Below, piece by piece: positions 55,065 through 63,199 of a stretch of 64,000 nt of DNA. The notes beneath the pieces are model-generated. The model was not told the DNA's origin, searched no databases, and saw nothing but the letters and a program-made list of their open reading frames with translations. The stretch covers positions 42,315-106,314 of the forward strand of contig CAJQUW010008597.1 of assembly GCA_907163375.1 (NCBI GenBank). The letters are read 5' to 3'. The stretch comes from Prostheceraeus crozeri. Lineage: Eukaryota > Platyhelminthes > Polycladida > Euryleptidae. Each line of letters begins with the position of its first letter. Positions within the stretch are counted from its first letter, which is position 1. The position numbers were made by a program, and so were the translations under genes.

Positions 55065-55886
55065 TCAGAGATGTCCGGTTATACTTTTATAATCCTCTTC
55101 ATTTAGAATCTTCTTTTCTAACAGTCTTTTCAATATAGCATGAATTTCATTGAAACTAGAATTATGTCCTTCTTTTATTGCAGATATTAAAATATTTAAT
55201 CTATTTAGTAATTCTTGTGGATCATCTGGTAAAAATACAGTTGTTTCAGTTTTCTGTTTTTCAGATAAACCTTTTCCTACTTTAACCCCCGTTGATAATA
55301 AATTTTCTAATTGTTTATAACGTCTTAGAGATTTTACTGCACCAACTCTATCTAACATAGCTTTATATTTTATGAGATCTTCTACAGCATAATTATTTAA
55401 ATCTGCTCCTCTTAAAAGATTAACAAAATTTCTATCTAAATTAAAAGGAGATTTATCTGGTGAAAAAATTAAACCTCGAAAAGGTCGTGGAAATATTTCT
55501 TTTTGACCGAGATAAAATCTAGGTATTGTTTTTCCATCTATAAATGAAATAGAATGTTCAAATTGCATAGATTTTGGTAATTTCTTATTAATGTTTGATT
55601 CTAGTAATCCATAGTCATCTAATATAGTTTTGTGCTCTGGATCTGTTATATCAATTTGTTTATCATTATTTGTACTTTCTTTTTCAAGAGTTTTAAATGG
55701 TTTCATGGTTTTTTCAAAATCAGTTTTTACTTGCTCGGTTTGCTGCATTTTTTCAAACATATCAGATTGAATACCAGCTTTTATCATTCTATGTTGAAGA
55801 TGATTTTCTTTCATAATATTTCTTTGTTTTATTAACTCTTCTAATTGTTTTATTCTTTTAAAATTATCAGCTCTAATTTTATCCAT
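55065..55886 (-). CDS. helical minor protein, Polinton C
   Basis: The preferred start is MDKIRADNFKRIKQL at 55886, because it follows the TTTTAAAA gene-start motif; a start at 55952 is also possible. Charged helical N-terminus, then QFEHSISFIDGKTIPRFYLG and PRPFRGLIFSPDKSPFNLD, ending in more helices. I do not know the family; position and style suggest a relative of the ATPase-adjacent protein of Polintons A and B. The gene ends inside a GC-rich double hairpin (55045-55076). Confidence 0.5.
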   Translation of the reverse strand: MDKIRADNFKRIKQLEELIKQRNIMKENHLQHRMIKAGIQSDMFEKMQQTEQVKTDFEKTMKPFKTLEKESTNNDKQIDITDPEHKTILDDYGLLESNINKKLPKSMQFEHSISFIDGKTIPRFYLGQKEIFPRPFRGLIFSPDKSPFNLDRNFVNLLRGADLNNYAVEDLIKYKAMLDRVGAVKSLRRYKQLENLLSTGVKVGKGLSEKQKTETTVFLPDDPQELLNRLNILISAIKEGHNSSFNEIHAILKRLLEKKILNEEDYKSITGHL

Positions 55887-56007
55887 TTTTAAAATATAAT
55901 ATTTGAATTTTGTGGTAACATTGGAATACAGCAAAAACATTTTACTGAACAAATTATTTTTTTATTGCTTTGTTGTCTGATATCTTTTCGTTTAAAGTTT
56001 TCTCGTT

Positions 56008-56733
56008 TTAAGTTTTGTTTAATAAAGTTTTGTTTAATAAAGTTTTGCTTAAATTTTCGCTTAAAGTTTTTAGCTCTTCTAAAAAAAATTTGTCATTTTC
56101 TTCATTAGAAATTTTAGCATCACTAGAAATTTTGCCATCCTTTTTATTTTTATCATCAACTTTTTCGGACTGTAATTGAAAGGTTTGATTTACTTCATTA
56201 GCTATTTGATCAAATTTTTCAATCTCATCTAACGTAATAACATTATCATCACATACTCTTTGAAAGTAGTAGTGTAATTTGTCATAAACTTCTTTAATAT
56301 GTAAATGCTTAGTTTTTAATGATTTTCGTTTCTTAGTTATTAAAGATTTATCTAACATTGTAACAAGTGAAGTTGCAAAAACACCCGTACCTGTTAAATC
56401 AGTAGCAACTACTGGAATTACTAAAACACCTGAAGATATAACAATTGTTAAAGCACCTAGACTTATTGTTAAGAATATACCAATTCCCTGTGTTACATTC
56501 TTAACTTTAGTCCATCTCTTTCTTAATTTTTTATAATGCTCTAATCTTAATAATAATTGAGATTCCTTATCTTTCATATACCTAACTCTATCTTTGTGTT
56601 TTTCTTTATTCATTTTTTCAATGTTAATCTTTTCAATGTCCATTAAAGTAGAACTACGTTCATATGATAACGAAGGATATATTCTTGAGGTTCCTTCCAT
56701 TTCTGAAGTTCCTTCCACTTTTGTTTCTTCCAT
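56008..56733 (-). CDS. membrane protein at the right end of Polinton C
   Basis: The preferred start is MEETKVEGTSEMEGTSRIYP at 56733, which follows CTTTAAAA, rather than the in-frame ATG at 56757 that lies in the terminal repeat. The N-terminal VEGTSEMEGTSR echoes the GTSEMSSR peptide of the hairpin modules in the polymerase. The middle has two hydrophobic helices (GIFLTISLGALTIVISSGVL, VVATDLTGTGVFATSLVTML) between basic and coiled-coil regions. Function unknown. The end is a short repeated LLNKTLLNKT. Confidence 0.5.
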   Translation of the reverse strand: MEETKVEGTSEMEGTSRIYPSLSYERSSTLMDIEKINIEKMNKEKHKDRVRYMKDKESQLLLRLEHYKKLRKRWTKVKNVTQGIGIFLTISLGALTIVISSGVLVIPVVATDLTGTGVFATSLVTMLDKSLITKKRKSLKTKHLHIKEVYDKLHYYFQRVCDDNVITLDEIEKFDQIANEVNQTFQLQSEKVDDKNKKDGKISSDAKISNEENDKFFLEELKTLSENLSKTLLNKTLLNKT

Positions 56734-56750
56734 TTTTAAAGAAATATTAT

Positions 56751-57234
56751 TAGTCACATGATATATTTTAAAAACCTGAAAAATGGATAAAATTCATGAA
56801 TTTGAAATTCTCAACTTTTATGATTTTCGGTGTCCTGGAACGGTCATGATTTAAGCAAGAAAATTGTAATTCTCAAATTTTGAAATTCTCAACTTTTATG
56901 ATTTTCGGTGTCCTGGAACGGTCATGATTTAAGCGAGAAAATTGTAATTCTCAAATTTGAGATTTTGAAAAATTTGAAAATTGGGTATTTTTAAAAACGC
57001 CCAAATTTGTGAATTTAGGTCTTCATAACCTGAAAAAGGGTTCAAATTCATGAATTTATGTCGTTTTTAAAAAGTACCATTTTTGAAAAAATGGTACTTT
57101 TTGAATGGACTAAATTCATGTATTTAGGTCTTAAAAACCTGAAAAAGGGTTCAAATTCATGAATTTATGTCGTTTTTAAAGATACTATTTTTTTGAATTT
57201 TATGGTGGCCTGGAACGGTCTTTTGCCCATTACT
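56751..57234 (-). repeat. right terminal inverted repeat of Polinton C
   Basis: Inverted counterpart of 39421-40120. Inner border: CATGTGACTA in reverse complement. It has a single copy of the unit that is triplicated on the left, the same long palindrome (57069-57102), and two copies of the GACCGTTCCAGGACACCG motif. The first base after it begins the TCTACG duplication. Confidence 0.9.
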
Positions 57235-57240
57235 TCTACG

Positions 57241-58220
57241 AACTTTTCACAGGCCTACTAATACCAGCAAATTATAGCATCATATTTCATGATTATGAAG
57301 AGTAAAGCACCGCTCTTAGCAAAGCTTTACCAACGCCCAATACCTGTCGGGAGAAACTGATTTTTCAAAATGCCTTGTGCAATTTCCGCAACGAAGTGCT
57401 TGCTTGTAATAAGCCAGATTTTTCGAAAGCAACTACGTTTCGTCATTGATGAGTCTCCCAAAAAAATTTTCGCAAATATCCGATTACATGAACTCGCTAC
57501 TACCGCCATCTATTGTTTCTTAGGAGCCATTTTGTTAATACTAAACTATCTAAATTATAAAACGTCATTTTGTTACCGAATCCATCTTATCAATTAGTAC
57601 ACACATGTGCATGTAGCAAATATAGCCGAAAGTCACTACTCTTGCAACTAAACTACCAACAAAAACTTTGCAACAAAAATTCTTGTTGTTACACGTCATT
57701 TAAGACAGGATACGTTTCAGTTGATAACAAGCGCTAACAGGAAGGTCACAACAAAATGAAATAAATCAATCGGCAAATGGCAGAAAGTAGAAGTTCTCAT
57801 CAAAAGAAAACAAGTGATAATTACGGATCGAAAGAGAAATAACGGATGATGTGGAAATTTAGCGGTGTGGAAATCTTAACTTGTAAAGATGCAACAATCC
57901 TGTACATAAAAACCTTGAGCATGATGTATGATATTCTCTTTCCATTAACTCCTCCTGCACGTCACGCAGCTGTCTTGCATTGTTTTCCACTAATATTGCA
58001 CTGATACCTCCCATCAATTCTCTTTGTCTCGGAATGCATCGAGCTTGAGGGTATAGGTCCACCCCAAATTTCCCGGCACGTGGAGGAACTGAAGTCGATC
58101 AGTGGCGATTGCACAAGCATCAAAGTACATCCGTTGAAAAAAATTGCAGGAATAATTGGTAGCCGAATTAATCTCATTATCACGTTATTTCTGCAACAGA
58201 CGAAGGTATTAGGCCGAAGT
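57241..58220. other. stretch without recognised genes between Polintons C and B
   Basis: About 1 kb of ordinary-composition DNA, the right flank of the Polinton C target site. Short frames only. A - strand frame from about 57962 has NGCTLMLVQSP, which faintly recalls a Harbinger-type transposase, but the continuation does not fit. Nothing else seen. Confidence 0.4.
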
Positions 58221-59660
58221 AGTAAGCAAGTGACAAATACTGGATAGCGCAAGATGGCGGCCATCGCTGCGTCCCCCCCCCCTCTGGCACGGCAGAGTGT
58301 CGTGGTCGGCCGCCGTGGTGCTTCGTGTCTGAGTCCCCCCCCCCTCTGGAACGACAGAGGTTGTGGTCTGTCGTGGTGTGCCGGCCGGGTGGGTCCACGT
58401 TCACAACATGTTCGCTGACGTCCCCCCCCCCTCTGCAACGACAGAGTGTGAGACTCGGGTGCGTTGGTCCGACCGCCTGGTTGACGTGGGCGACCGTCTA
58501 GGTTGACGTGGGCGACCGCCAGGATTAGTCTTGAGGCTATAGTGTGTGATGTTTTTGGTGCAATCTGCTGAATGTTGGGTTGTAAAATGGGTTGTTTCGA
58601 GTGGAAGGAGTGGTCGGATGAGAAAACGGAGGTCAGATTCGGATTCAGCGTGAAATTCTGCATCGGTAGGGTGAGTTTCAAGGCAATCGGTGAGAAAAAA
58701 TTTTCAACATTTTTCGAAAAACGACAGAGTTAGAATTTGGGACGTTTTGGTGTGTAGCGCCCAAACGAAGCATCGGATGAGAAAACGGAGGCCAGATTCG
58801 GAATCTACGTGAAATTTTGGGTTAGGAAGGATGTTTCCAGCGAAATCGGAGAGAAAAAATTTTCGGCTGACGTCCCCCCCCCTCTGGACAGCTTGCTTCG
58901 ATTTTGGCTTCTAGTGGACGGATTTTGTCGTGCGATAGCTCGTTTGAAAGCTAAGAGTGAGACAAATTCAGTGAAACAATCGGCTTGTTCCTATCTGTCT
59001 TCGTTCAAAAGTTAGAGCGGTTACAAGATTTTAGGTCGGAGCTCGCTTACCTGAAAAAATCCTAAGTTTTTCATCAAATTTCGCTGACCCCCCCCTCTGG
59101 ACAGCTTGCTTCGATTTTGGCTTCTAGTGGACGGATTTTGTCGTGCGATAGCTCGTTTGAAAGCTAAGAGTGAGACAAATTCAGTGAAACAATCGGCTTG
59201 TTCCTATCTGTCTTCGTTCAAAAGTTAGAGCGGTTACAAGATTTTAGGTCGGAGCTCGCTTACCTGAAAAAATCCTAAGTGTCAGAGTGACTTTGTATGG
59301 GTAAAATTTTGAAAATTTTCCAAAGTGTGGAATTTCGACCTGGGACCGTCACCAAAACATTTTTCATCAAATTCTGAAATTTCACTGACGTCCCCCCCCC
59401 CCTCGGGAGAGCTCGCTTCGATTTTGGCTTCCAGTGGACGGATTTTGTCGTGCAATAGCTCGTTTGAAAGCTAAGAGTGAGACAAATTCAGTGAAAGAAT
59501 CGGCTTGTTCCTATCTGTCTTCGTTTAGATGTGAGACGCCATTTAAGATTTTGGGACATTGGCGAAAAACGACAGAGTTAGAATTTGGGACGTTTTGGGC
59601 TGTAGCTTCAAAACGAAGGCTCGGATGGGTAAACGGAGGTCAGATTTGGAATCAACTTGA
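58221..59660 (+). repeat. left terminal region of Polinton B with tandem units
   Basis: Non-coding repeats. About six poly-C tracts are preceded by GACGT or similar (near 58268, 58335, 58421, 58873, 59089 and 59390). An approximately 183-bp segment from GGACAGCTTGCTTCGATTTT is present at 58887-59069 and, identical by eye, at 59098-59280. A diverged third copy begins near 59408. Units shared with A's right end include GACGCCATTTAAGATTT and GAGGCCAGATT-like sequences. Confidence 0.8.
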
Positions 59661-59668
59661 TGTTATTG

Positions 59669-59718
59669 CCCAATGAGGATCATCATCCAATGAGAATCAA
59701 GCATTTCTGTATAAATAG
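59669..59718 (+). promoter_or_regulatory. CCAAT/TATA promoter of the 59816 gene, Polinton B
   Basis: CCCAATGAGG near 59669, CCAATGAGAATC near 59687 and TATAAATAG at 59710-59718, about 98 bp before the ATG-only exon. Order and spacing match Polinton A on the - strand (14646-14613). Confidence 0.65.
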
Positions 59719-59815
59719 CGAGCCTTCCACAGTGAGAATCATTCCATCGTTGAATCATACGAGTGACGGACGCACATTTTCTCTCTCTAGTTCCCTGTTC
59801 TATTATCCAACTAAA

Positions 59816-60591
59816 ATGGTAAGTCGCTACTTCCCTCCCTCTCCTCCCTTGAACGTAAACTTAATACAATCTTTTTTCATTTTCAGGCATCTACTCCATC
59901 TGCTGCACTAGTAGGACAAAATGGCGGTCAAACGATACAAGGTTCGCTACGGTCAGATCATCTACAACTGAGGCCAGTGGAAGAAACATCCAAGGTACAT
60001 AATCCTACACCGCTACAGCGTAAATTTAAACAAGCCTTGCGTTATGATGATCATAGCGTAGTACTCCAAACGGGAATGCTCCCTTCCACGGATGTCAAGA
60101 TAATGCACAATCAGTATGGGGACTACATACTGATCCCCGTGAGTCCGTACATTCGCCACCAACTTGATATTATTGAGGAGTACGTGACATTAAATATGGA
60201 CATTCCTACTCCTCTTGCTCAAGAGTGGAAGGCGAGAGATGACAAGGATACTCCCTATAGAAAGATTTGGGATGGTAATCACATTTGCCTACCGGTATCA
60301 CATTGGTGTACTTACTATAAGAAGGAGGGAGATCATTCAATACCCATCAGATGTGATGAGCTCGGAGAAGGTACTTGGGATATCCTTTTCAAAGTGAATG
60401 GGCTATATTATGGTCGACACAAGGATAATAAAATAGCCTCTCTCTCCATGCATATGGAATCCATCCTATATATTCCGAAACCACCCAACGTGGACGACAT
60501 AATTGATCAAATCCTTAACAGCAGTGGTACGAAGCGCAAGTCGGAGAAGAATGCTACATCAAAACGCAAATCAAAGAAGGAGAATTGCTAG
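59816..60591 (+). CDS. unrecognised 'KVHNPTPLQRKF' protein, spliced, Polinton B
   Basis: Exon 1 is just the ATG (59816-59818). A 68-nt GT-AG intron follows (59819-59886, GTAAGT...TTTTCAG), and exon 2 starts GCATCTACT and stays open to 60591. The protein begins with an Ala/Ser/Thr start, then TSKVHNPTPLQRKFKQALRY, a compact domain containing YGDYILIPVSPYIR and YRKIWDGNHICLP, and a basic tail KRKSEKNATSKRKSKK. Possibly DNA-binding; family unknown. It is the first gene after the terminal repeat, so likely expressed early. Exon start and intron are shared with A and with A's polymerase gene. Confidence 0.65.
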
Positions 60592-60751
60592 TCCTTTCCT
60601 AACTCTACCCTATGACAATTCGCTTATGTGCTTTGAGTGTCGTAGACGTGGTCTTATTAGATACATTTTACTTCTTCGTTGCCATCATATCATTTGTGTA
60701 TTTTGTCGTGAAAAGCATCGATGTAATTCTTCATTTTGTAATATGTTATAG
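60503..60751 (+). CDS. small RING-like protein overlapping the upstream gene, Polinton B
   Basis: Up to 82 residues. The zinc cluster is MCFECRRRG...RCHHIICVFCREKHRCNSSFC. The first 30 residues, basic and Arg-rich, lie in a second frame over the last 89 bp of the 59816-60591 gene. The same overlap is open in Polinton A. A start at MCFEC (near 60627) is the alternative. Possible ubiquitin ligase; target unknown. Confidence 0.5.
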   Translation: MIKSLTAVVRSASRRRMLHQNANQRRRIASPFLTLPYDNSLMCFECRRRGLIRYILLLRCHHIICVFCREKHRCNSSFCNML

Positions 60752-60803
60752 AACGTTTCCTTAGATGTGTAAATTTCCGTTTTAGGCTTCTATCATCATT
60801 TTT

Positions 60804-61334
60804 ATGGATTGTGAGGGTGAACCTGTACAGGAGCTCAGTGCTATTGCTATGAACAATTGGACATATCAGATTGTTAGTGTCTATCATCAACATGCCAACT
60901 GCGATCCCAATGTTGATCAATGGGCGAGAAAACACATTCATGGACTTAATCTGAAATATTTGCAAGACTATGGCTTTTCTTGTGAGAGTGCTCTTCTTAT
61001 TGACTTTAAACGATGGTTAGCTGCTTTCAATGTTATACGCATCTTTTGTAATAATCCTGGTAAGGAGAGGAAAGTATTTCCCAATCTAATCATTGATGAT
61101 ATTTTGCTCCCACCTTGGGATAGTAGAGTGAATCAACATTATCATGAAGTCACAAAACGTTTTAAGGATTTGTGTGTTCCTATTTTGTCTGTTCGTTGTA
61201 GTAGCTACGTTCATAACCAATGCTTCTTTCCTCCTTACCTCAACACTGCCAAAGTCCTGTATGGTTATCATTGCTCGCTGTATGATAGTTACCAGCTGTA
61301 TCTATTTTATCTCTTTCAAACCATTGATTTATAA
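60804..61334 (+). CDS. DEDDh exonuclease-like protein, Polinton B
   Basis: 176 residues. Motif I MDCEGEPVQELSAIA (D-x-E), then WARKHIHGLNLKYLQDYG, motif II LLIDFKRWLAAFNV, a conserved VHNQCFFPPYLNT, and HCSLYDSYQLYLFYL as the His/Asp motif III. The order fits a DnaQ-like 3'-5' exonuclease. A TTTTAG just upstream (near 60785) could be a splice acceptor. The gene sits between two zinc-finger genes. Role could be proofreading or attack on host RNA or DNA; neither is shown. Confidence 0.6.
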   Translation: MDCEGEPVQELSAIAMNNWTYQIVSVYHQHANCDPNVDQWARKHIHGLNLKYLQDYGFSCESALLIDFKRWLAAFNVIRIFCNNPGKERKVFPNLIIDDILLPPWDSRVNQHYHEVTKRFKDLCVPILSVRCSSYVHNQCFFPPYLNTAKVLYGYHCSLYDSYQLYLFYLFQTIDL

Positions 61335-61421
61335 TGCATGCTTGTTACCATTATTCAATAAATGTTACTATGAGAAGAGTTGTTGTTTTCATGCAATGGA
61401 TGGGTTAGATAAAGGGCGATC

Positions 61422-61832
61422 ATGTCTTTCTCAAACGACTGCGGAACATTACGTTTTCATAGGCAAAGTTTAAAAGGAGCTGTTCAAGATTATGTGATAA
61501 ATTTTCATAAAGATGAGACCGACATCGAAGCAGTGGTCGATGATGCTAGCACTCTATTTCTAGAGTTAATGAATACATTCTCTGATAGCATTGTCATGGC
61601 GCGATTAGTTGCGAAAATTAAGTTTAGTCATTTTGGAAAGGAAGAGGTGGAAAGTCGCTCTTTCCATTTTGCTTCTTATTCAATGGAAGTGGTAGATCAC
61701 CCCGAAGAATTTTTTAAAAGACATATGATAAAAATTGCTGAACGTCTTAACGCATTTAACCATCATGGTAGCAGTCTAGTGATTGAAGCGATTTCAGATA
61801 TTCACATTCAACTTTCCATAAAGAAAAATTGA
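61422..61832 (+). CDS. stand-alone polymerase N-domain-like protein, Polinton B
   Basis: 136 residues, MSFSNDCGTLRFHRQSLKGA... The pattern VQDYVINF..., VMARLVAKIKFSHFG, HFASYSMEVVDHPEEFF and GSSLVIEAISDIHIQL follows the N-terminal region of polymerase B in Polinton A (VRNYYMEF..., IKALIYLNIKYVKVDY, ...). That region precedes the exonuclease domain in Polinton polymerases. A separately encoded copy suggests a partner or regulator of replication, or a capture by gene duplication. Confidence 0.5.
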   Translation: MSFSNDCGTLRFHRQSLKGAVQDYVINFHKDETDIEAVVDDASTLFLELMNTFSDSIVMARLVAKIKFSHFGKEEVESRSFHFASYSMEVVDHPEEFFKRHMIKIAERLNAFNHHGSSLVIEAISDIHIQLSIKKN

Positions 61833-61834
61833 AA

Positions 61835-62158
61835 ATGCAGTGGTACTTGATTGTAGCACAACTGGTTTTCGAGCTATGTCTGCTCACTCTCGAAGTATAT
61901 TCCTTCTGTACATGCGTCTATTATTTAGAAAAGGCTAGCAAATTCATATCTTCAAAAAGACTTGCTATAGACATCAGTAACGGTGAAACTATGTGTTGCG
62001 ATGTATGTAAGCGAAAGGATGGAAATGAAAAGCGCATCTTCAAGAGATGTAAGCATACTTTTTGTCAACGCTGTTTCATACGTAATTGCATTCAACTTTG
62101 CCAATGTAACCACTGTGACATTGCTCATTTCGAGTGTCACTTATGTCGCAATAGTTAG
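61835..62158 (+). CDS. membrane-anchored RING-type protein, Polinton B
   Basis: 107 residues; start chosen at the ATG at 61835 (MQWYLIVAQLVFELCLLTLE), two bases after the preceding stop. The N-terminal hydrophobic helix is followed by CCDVCKRKDG, RCKHTFCQRCF and CQCNHCDIAHFECHLC. The cysteine/histidine order fits a RING or RING-variant finger. Predicted to sit in a membrane with the finger in the cytosol. Likely co-transcribed with its neighbours. Confidence 0.55.
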   Translation: MQWYLIVAQLVFELCLLTLEVYSFCTCVYYLEKASKFISSKRLAIDISNGETMCCDVCKRKDGNEKRIFKRCKHTFCQRCFIRNCIQLCQCNHCDIAHFECHLCRNS

Positions 62159-62209
62159 TGCCTATGCAAATGTGGTAAAGATAGGTTTTAGCAAAGACTA
62201 ACACGGAAA

Positions 62210-62551
62210 ATGGCGAAACGTAAAAGTCAAAAGTTTTCTTCAGCCATTCAAGCTCTCCGACGAATGAAAGCAAATCAGCGATACAATGCTATACGACATG
62301 CTAACGATAAATTCATTTGTGAAATTATTTCTCATGTGAGGAAGTTGAGGACGAAGAAATTAGCGCCAAAACAACGAAAGTTACTTAAGCGATATGCTAC
62401 GAAATTGCGTTTCATCTCCAATCCTAAAGTCGCCCTTCAAAGAAAGAGGAAAACTCTAACACAAAAGGGCGGTTTCCTTTCAGCAATACTTCCAATGATA
62501 GCTCCTGCCGTGGGCAACCTATTGGGAAATATCTTTGGCTCTAAGCGTTAA
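62210..62551 (+). CDS. basic core protein with hydrophobic tail, Polinton B
   Basis: 113 residues. A Lys/Arg-rich body (MAKRKSQKFSSAIQALRR, RKLLKRYATKLR, QRKRKTL) is followed by GGFLSAILPMIAPAVGNLLG. A very basic protein ending in an amphipathic or hydrophobic segment is typical of Polinton and adintovirus core proteins that bind DNA inside the particle. Whole in this copy. Confidence 0.65.
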   Translation: MAKRKSQKFSSAIQALRRMKANQRYNAIRHANDKFICEIISHVRKLRTKKLAPKQRKLLKRYATKLRFISNPKVALQRKRKTLTQKGGFLSAILPMIAPAVGNLLGNIFGSKR

Positions 62552-62582
62552 TTATGCAAATGTTGAGTCTCAAAGTAATAAA

Positions 62583-63199
62583 ATGGATTTCAGACTTCAA
62601 TGTGATAAGTTCTGACTGTATCAGGTCCATCTCATGCAGGTAAAACTGTTTTCACGCTGAATTTATTGGATAAAAGAAGGGAGTTGTTTAAGGAACCTAT
62701 CAATCGAGTGATTTGGTGTTATGGTATTTATCAACCGTCGCTGTTTCAGGAATTGCAAAGTCGCAACTTTATTCGACATGAAGGAATTATTCCAGTGGAT
62801 AAACTTCAGTCTAATGATGTTGTTGTATTGGATGATTTATTAAAAGAAAGTAAGAATTCAAAAGATGTTACAGATATGTTCACTCGCGCAGCACACCATA
62901 AAAGGTGTTTTATCATCTATATTACACAAAATTTGTTTCCTGATGGAAAAGAAGCTCGTACACGAAACCTGAATACACACTATTATGCTATTTTCAAGAA
63001 TCCGCGAGATAAAAGTCAATTTGAAATTTTAGCGCGACAAGTTGCACCCAGAGGATCAAAAGCCTTAATTGAAATTTTTCAAGCAGCTACTGAAAAACCA
63101 TACGGTTACTTATTCATTGACTTTACGCAAGAGTGTCCGGAAGAATTTAGATTTCGAAGTGATATTTTGAAAACTCCCATGATTATCTACAAACTATGA
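62583..63199 (+). pseudogene. ATP: packaging ATPase of Polinton B
   Basis: It begins MDFRLQC like the A copy. The Walker A region SGPSHAGKTVFTLN is visible near 62.62-62.66 kb, Walker B VVVLDDLL near 62.82 kb, and CFIIYITQNLFPDGKEAR, LNTHYYAIFKNPRD and YLFIDFTQECPEEFRFRSD follow. DNA packaging role. Its stop overlaps the next start in an ATGA arrangement (63196-63199). Nearly whole, with a minor break. Confidence 0.85.

Larger units (their letters stand above)
39421..57234. mobile_element. Polinton C, end-to-end complete
   Basis: A 17,814-bp Polinton (Maverick). The ends are AGTAATGGGC and, in reverse complement, AGTAATGGGC. The direct 6-bp duplication TCTACG (39415-39420, 57235-57240) is exact, as expected from the integrase of this class. 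The terminal inverted repeats are 700 bp (left) and 484 bp (right). Parts in order: adenain-like protease (+), PLA2-integrase (-), minor protein (-), major capsid (-), minor protein (-), coiled-coil protein (-), unknown (+), polymerase B (+), ATPase (-), three further - strand genes. It is much more AT-rich than its surroundings. It looks largely whole, with about three or four breaks, so probably young. Confidence 0.92.

Noticed and set aside
58000-58681. Long - strand frame with a faint Harbinger-like NGCTLMLVQSP
   Set aside because: Most of the frame lies in Polinton B terminal repeat, and the part outside it lacks the motifs expected next in Harbinger transposases.
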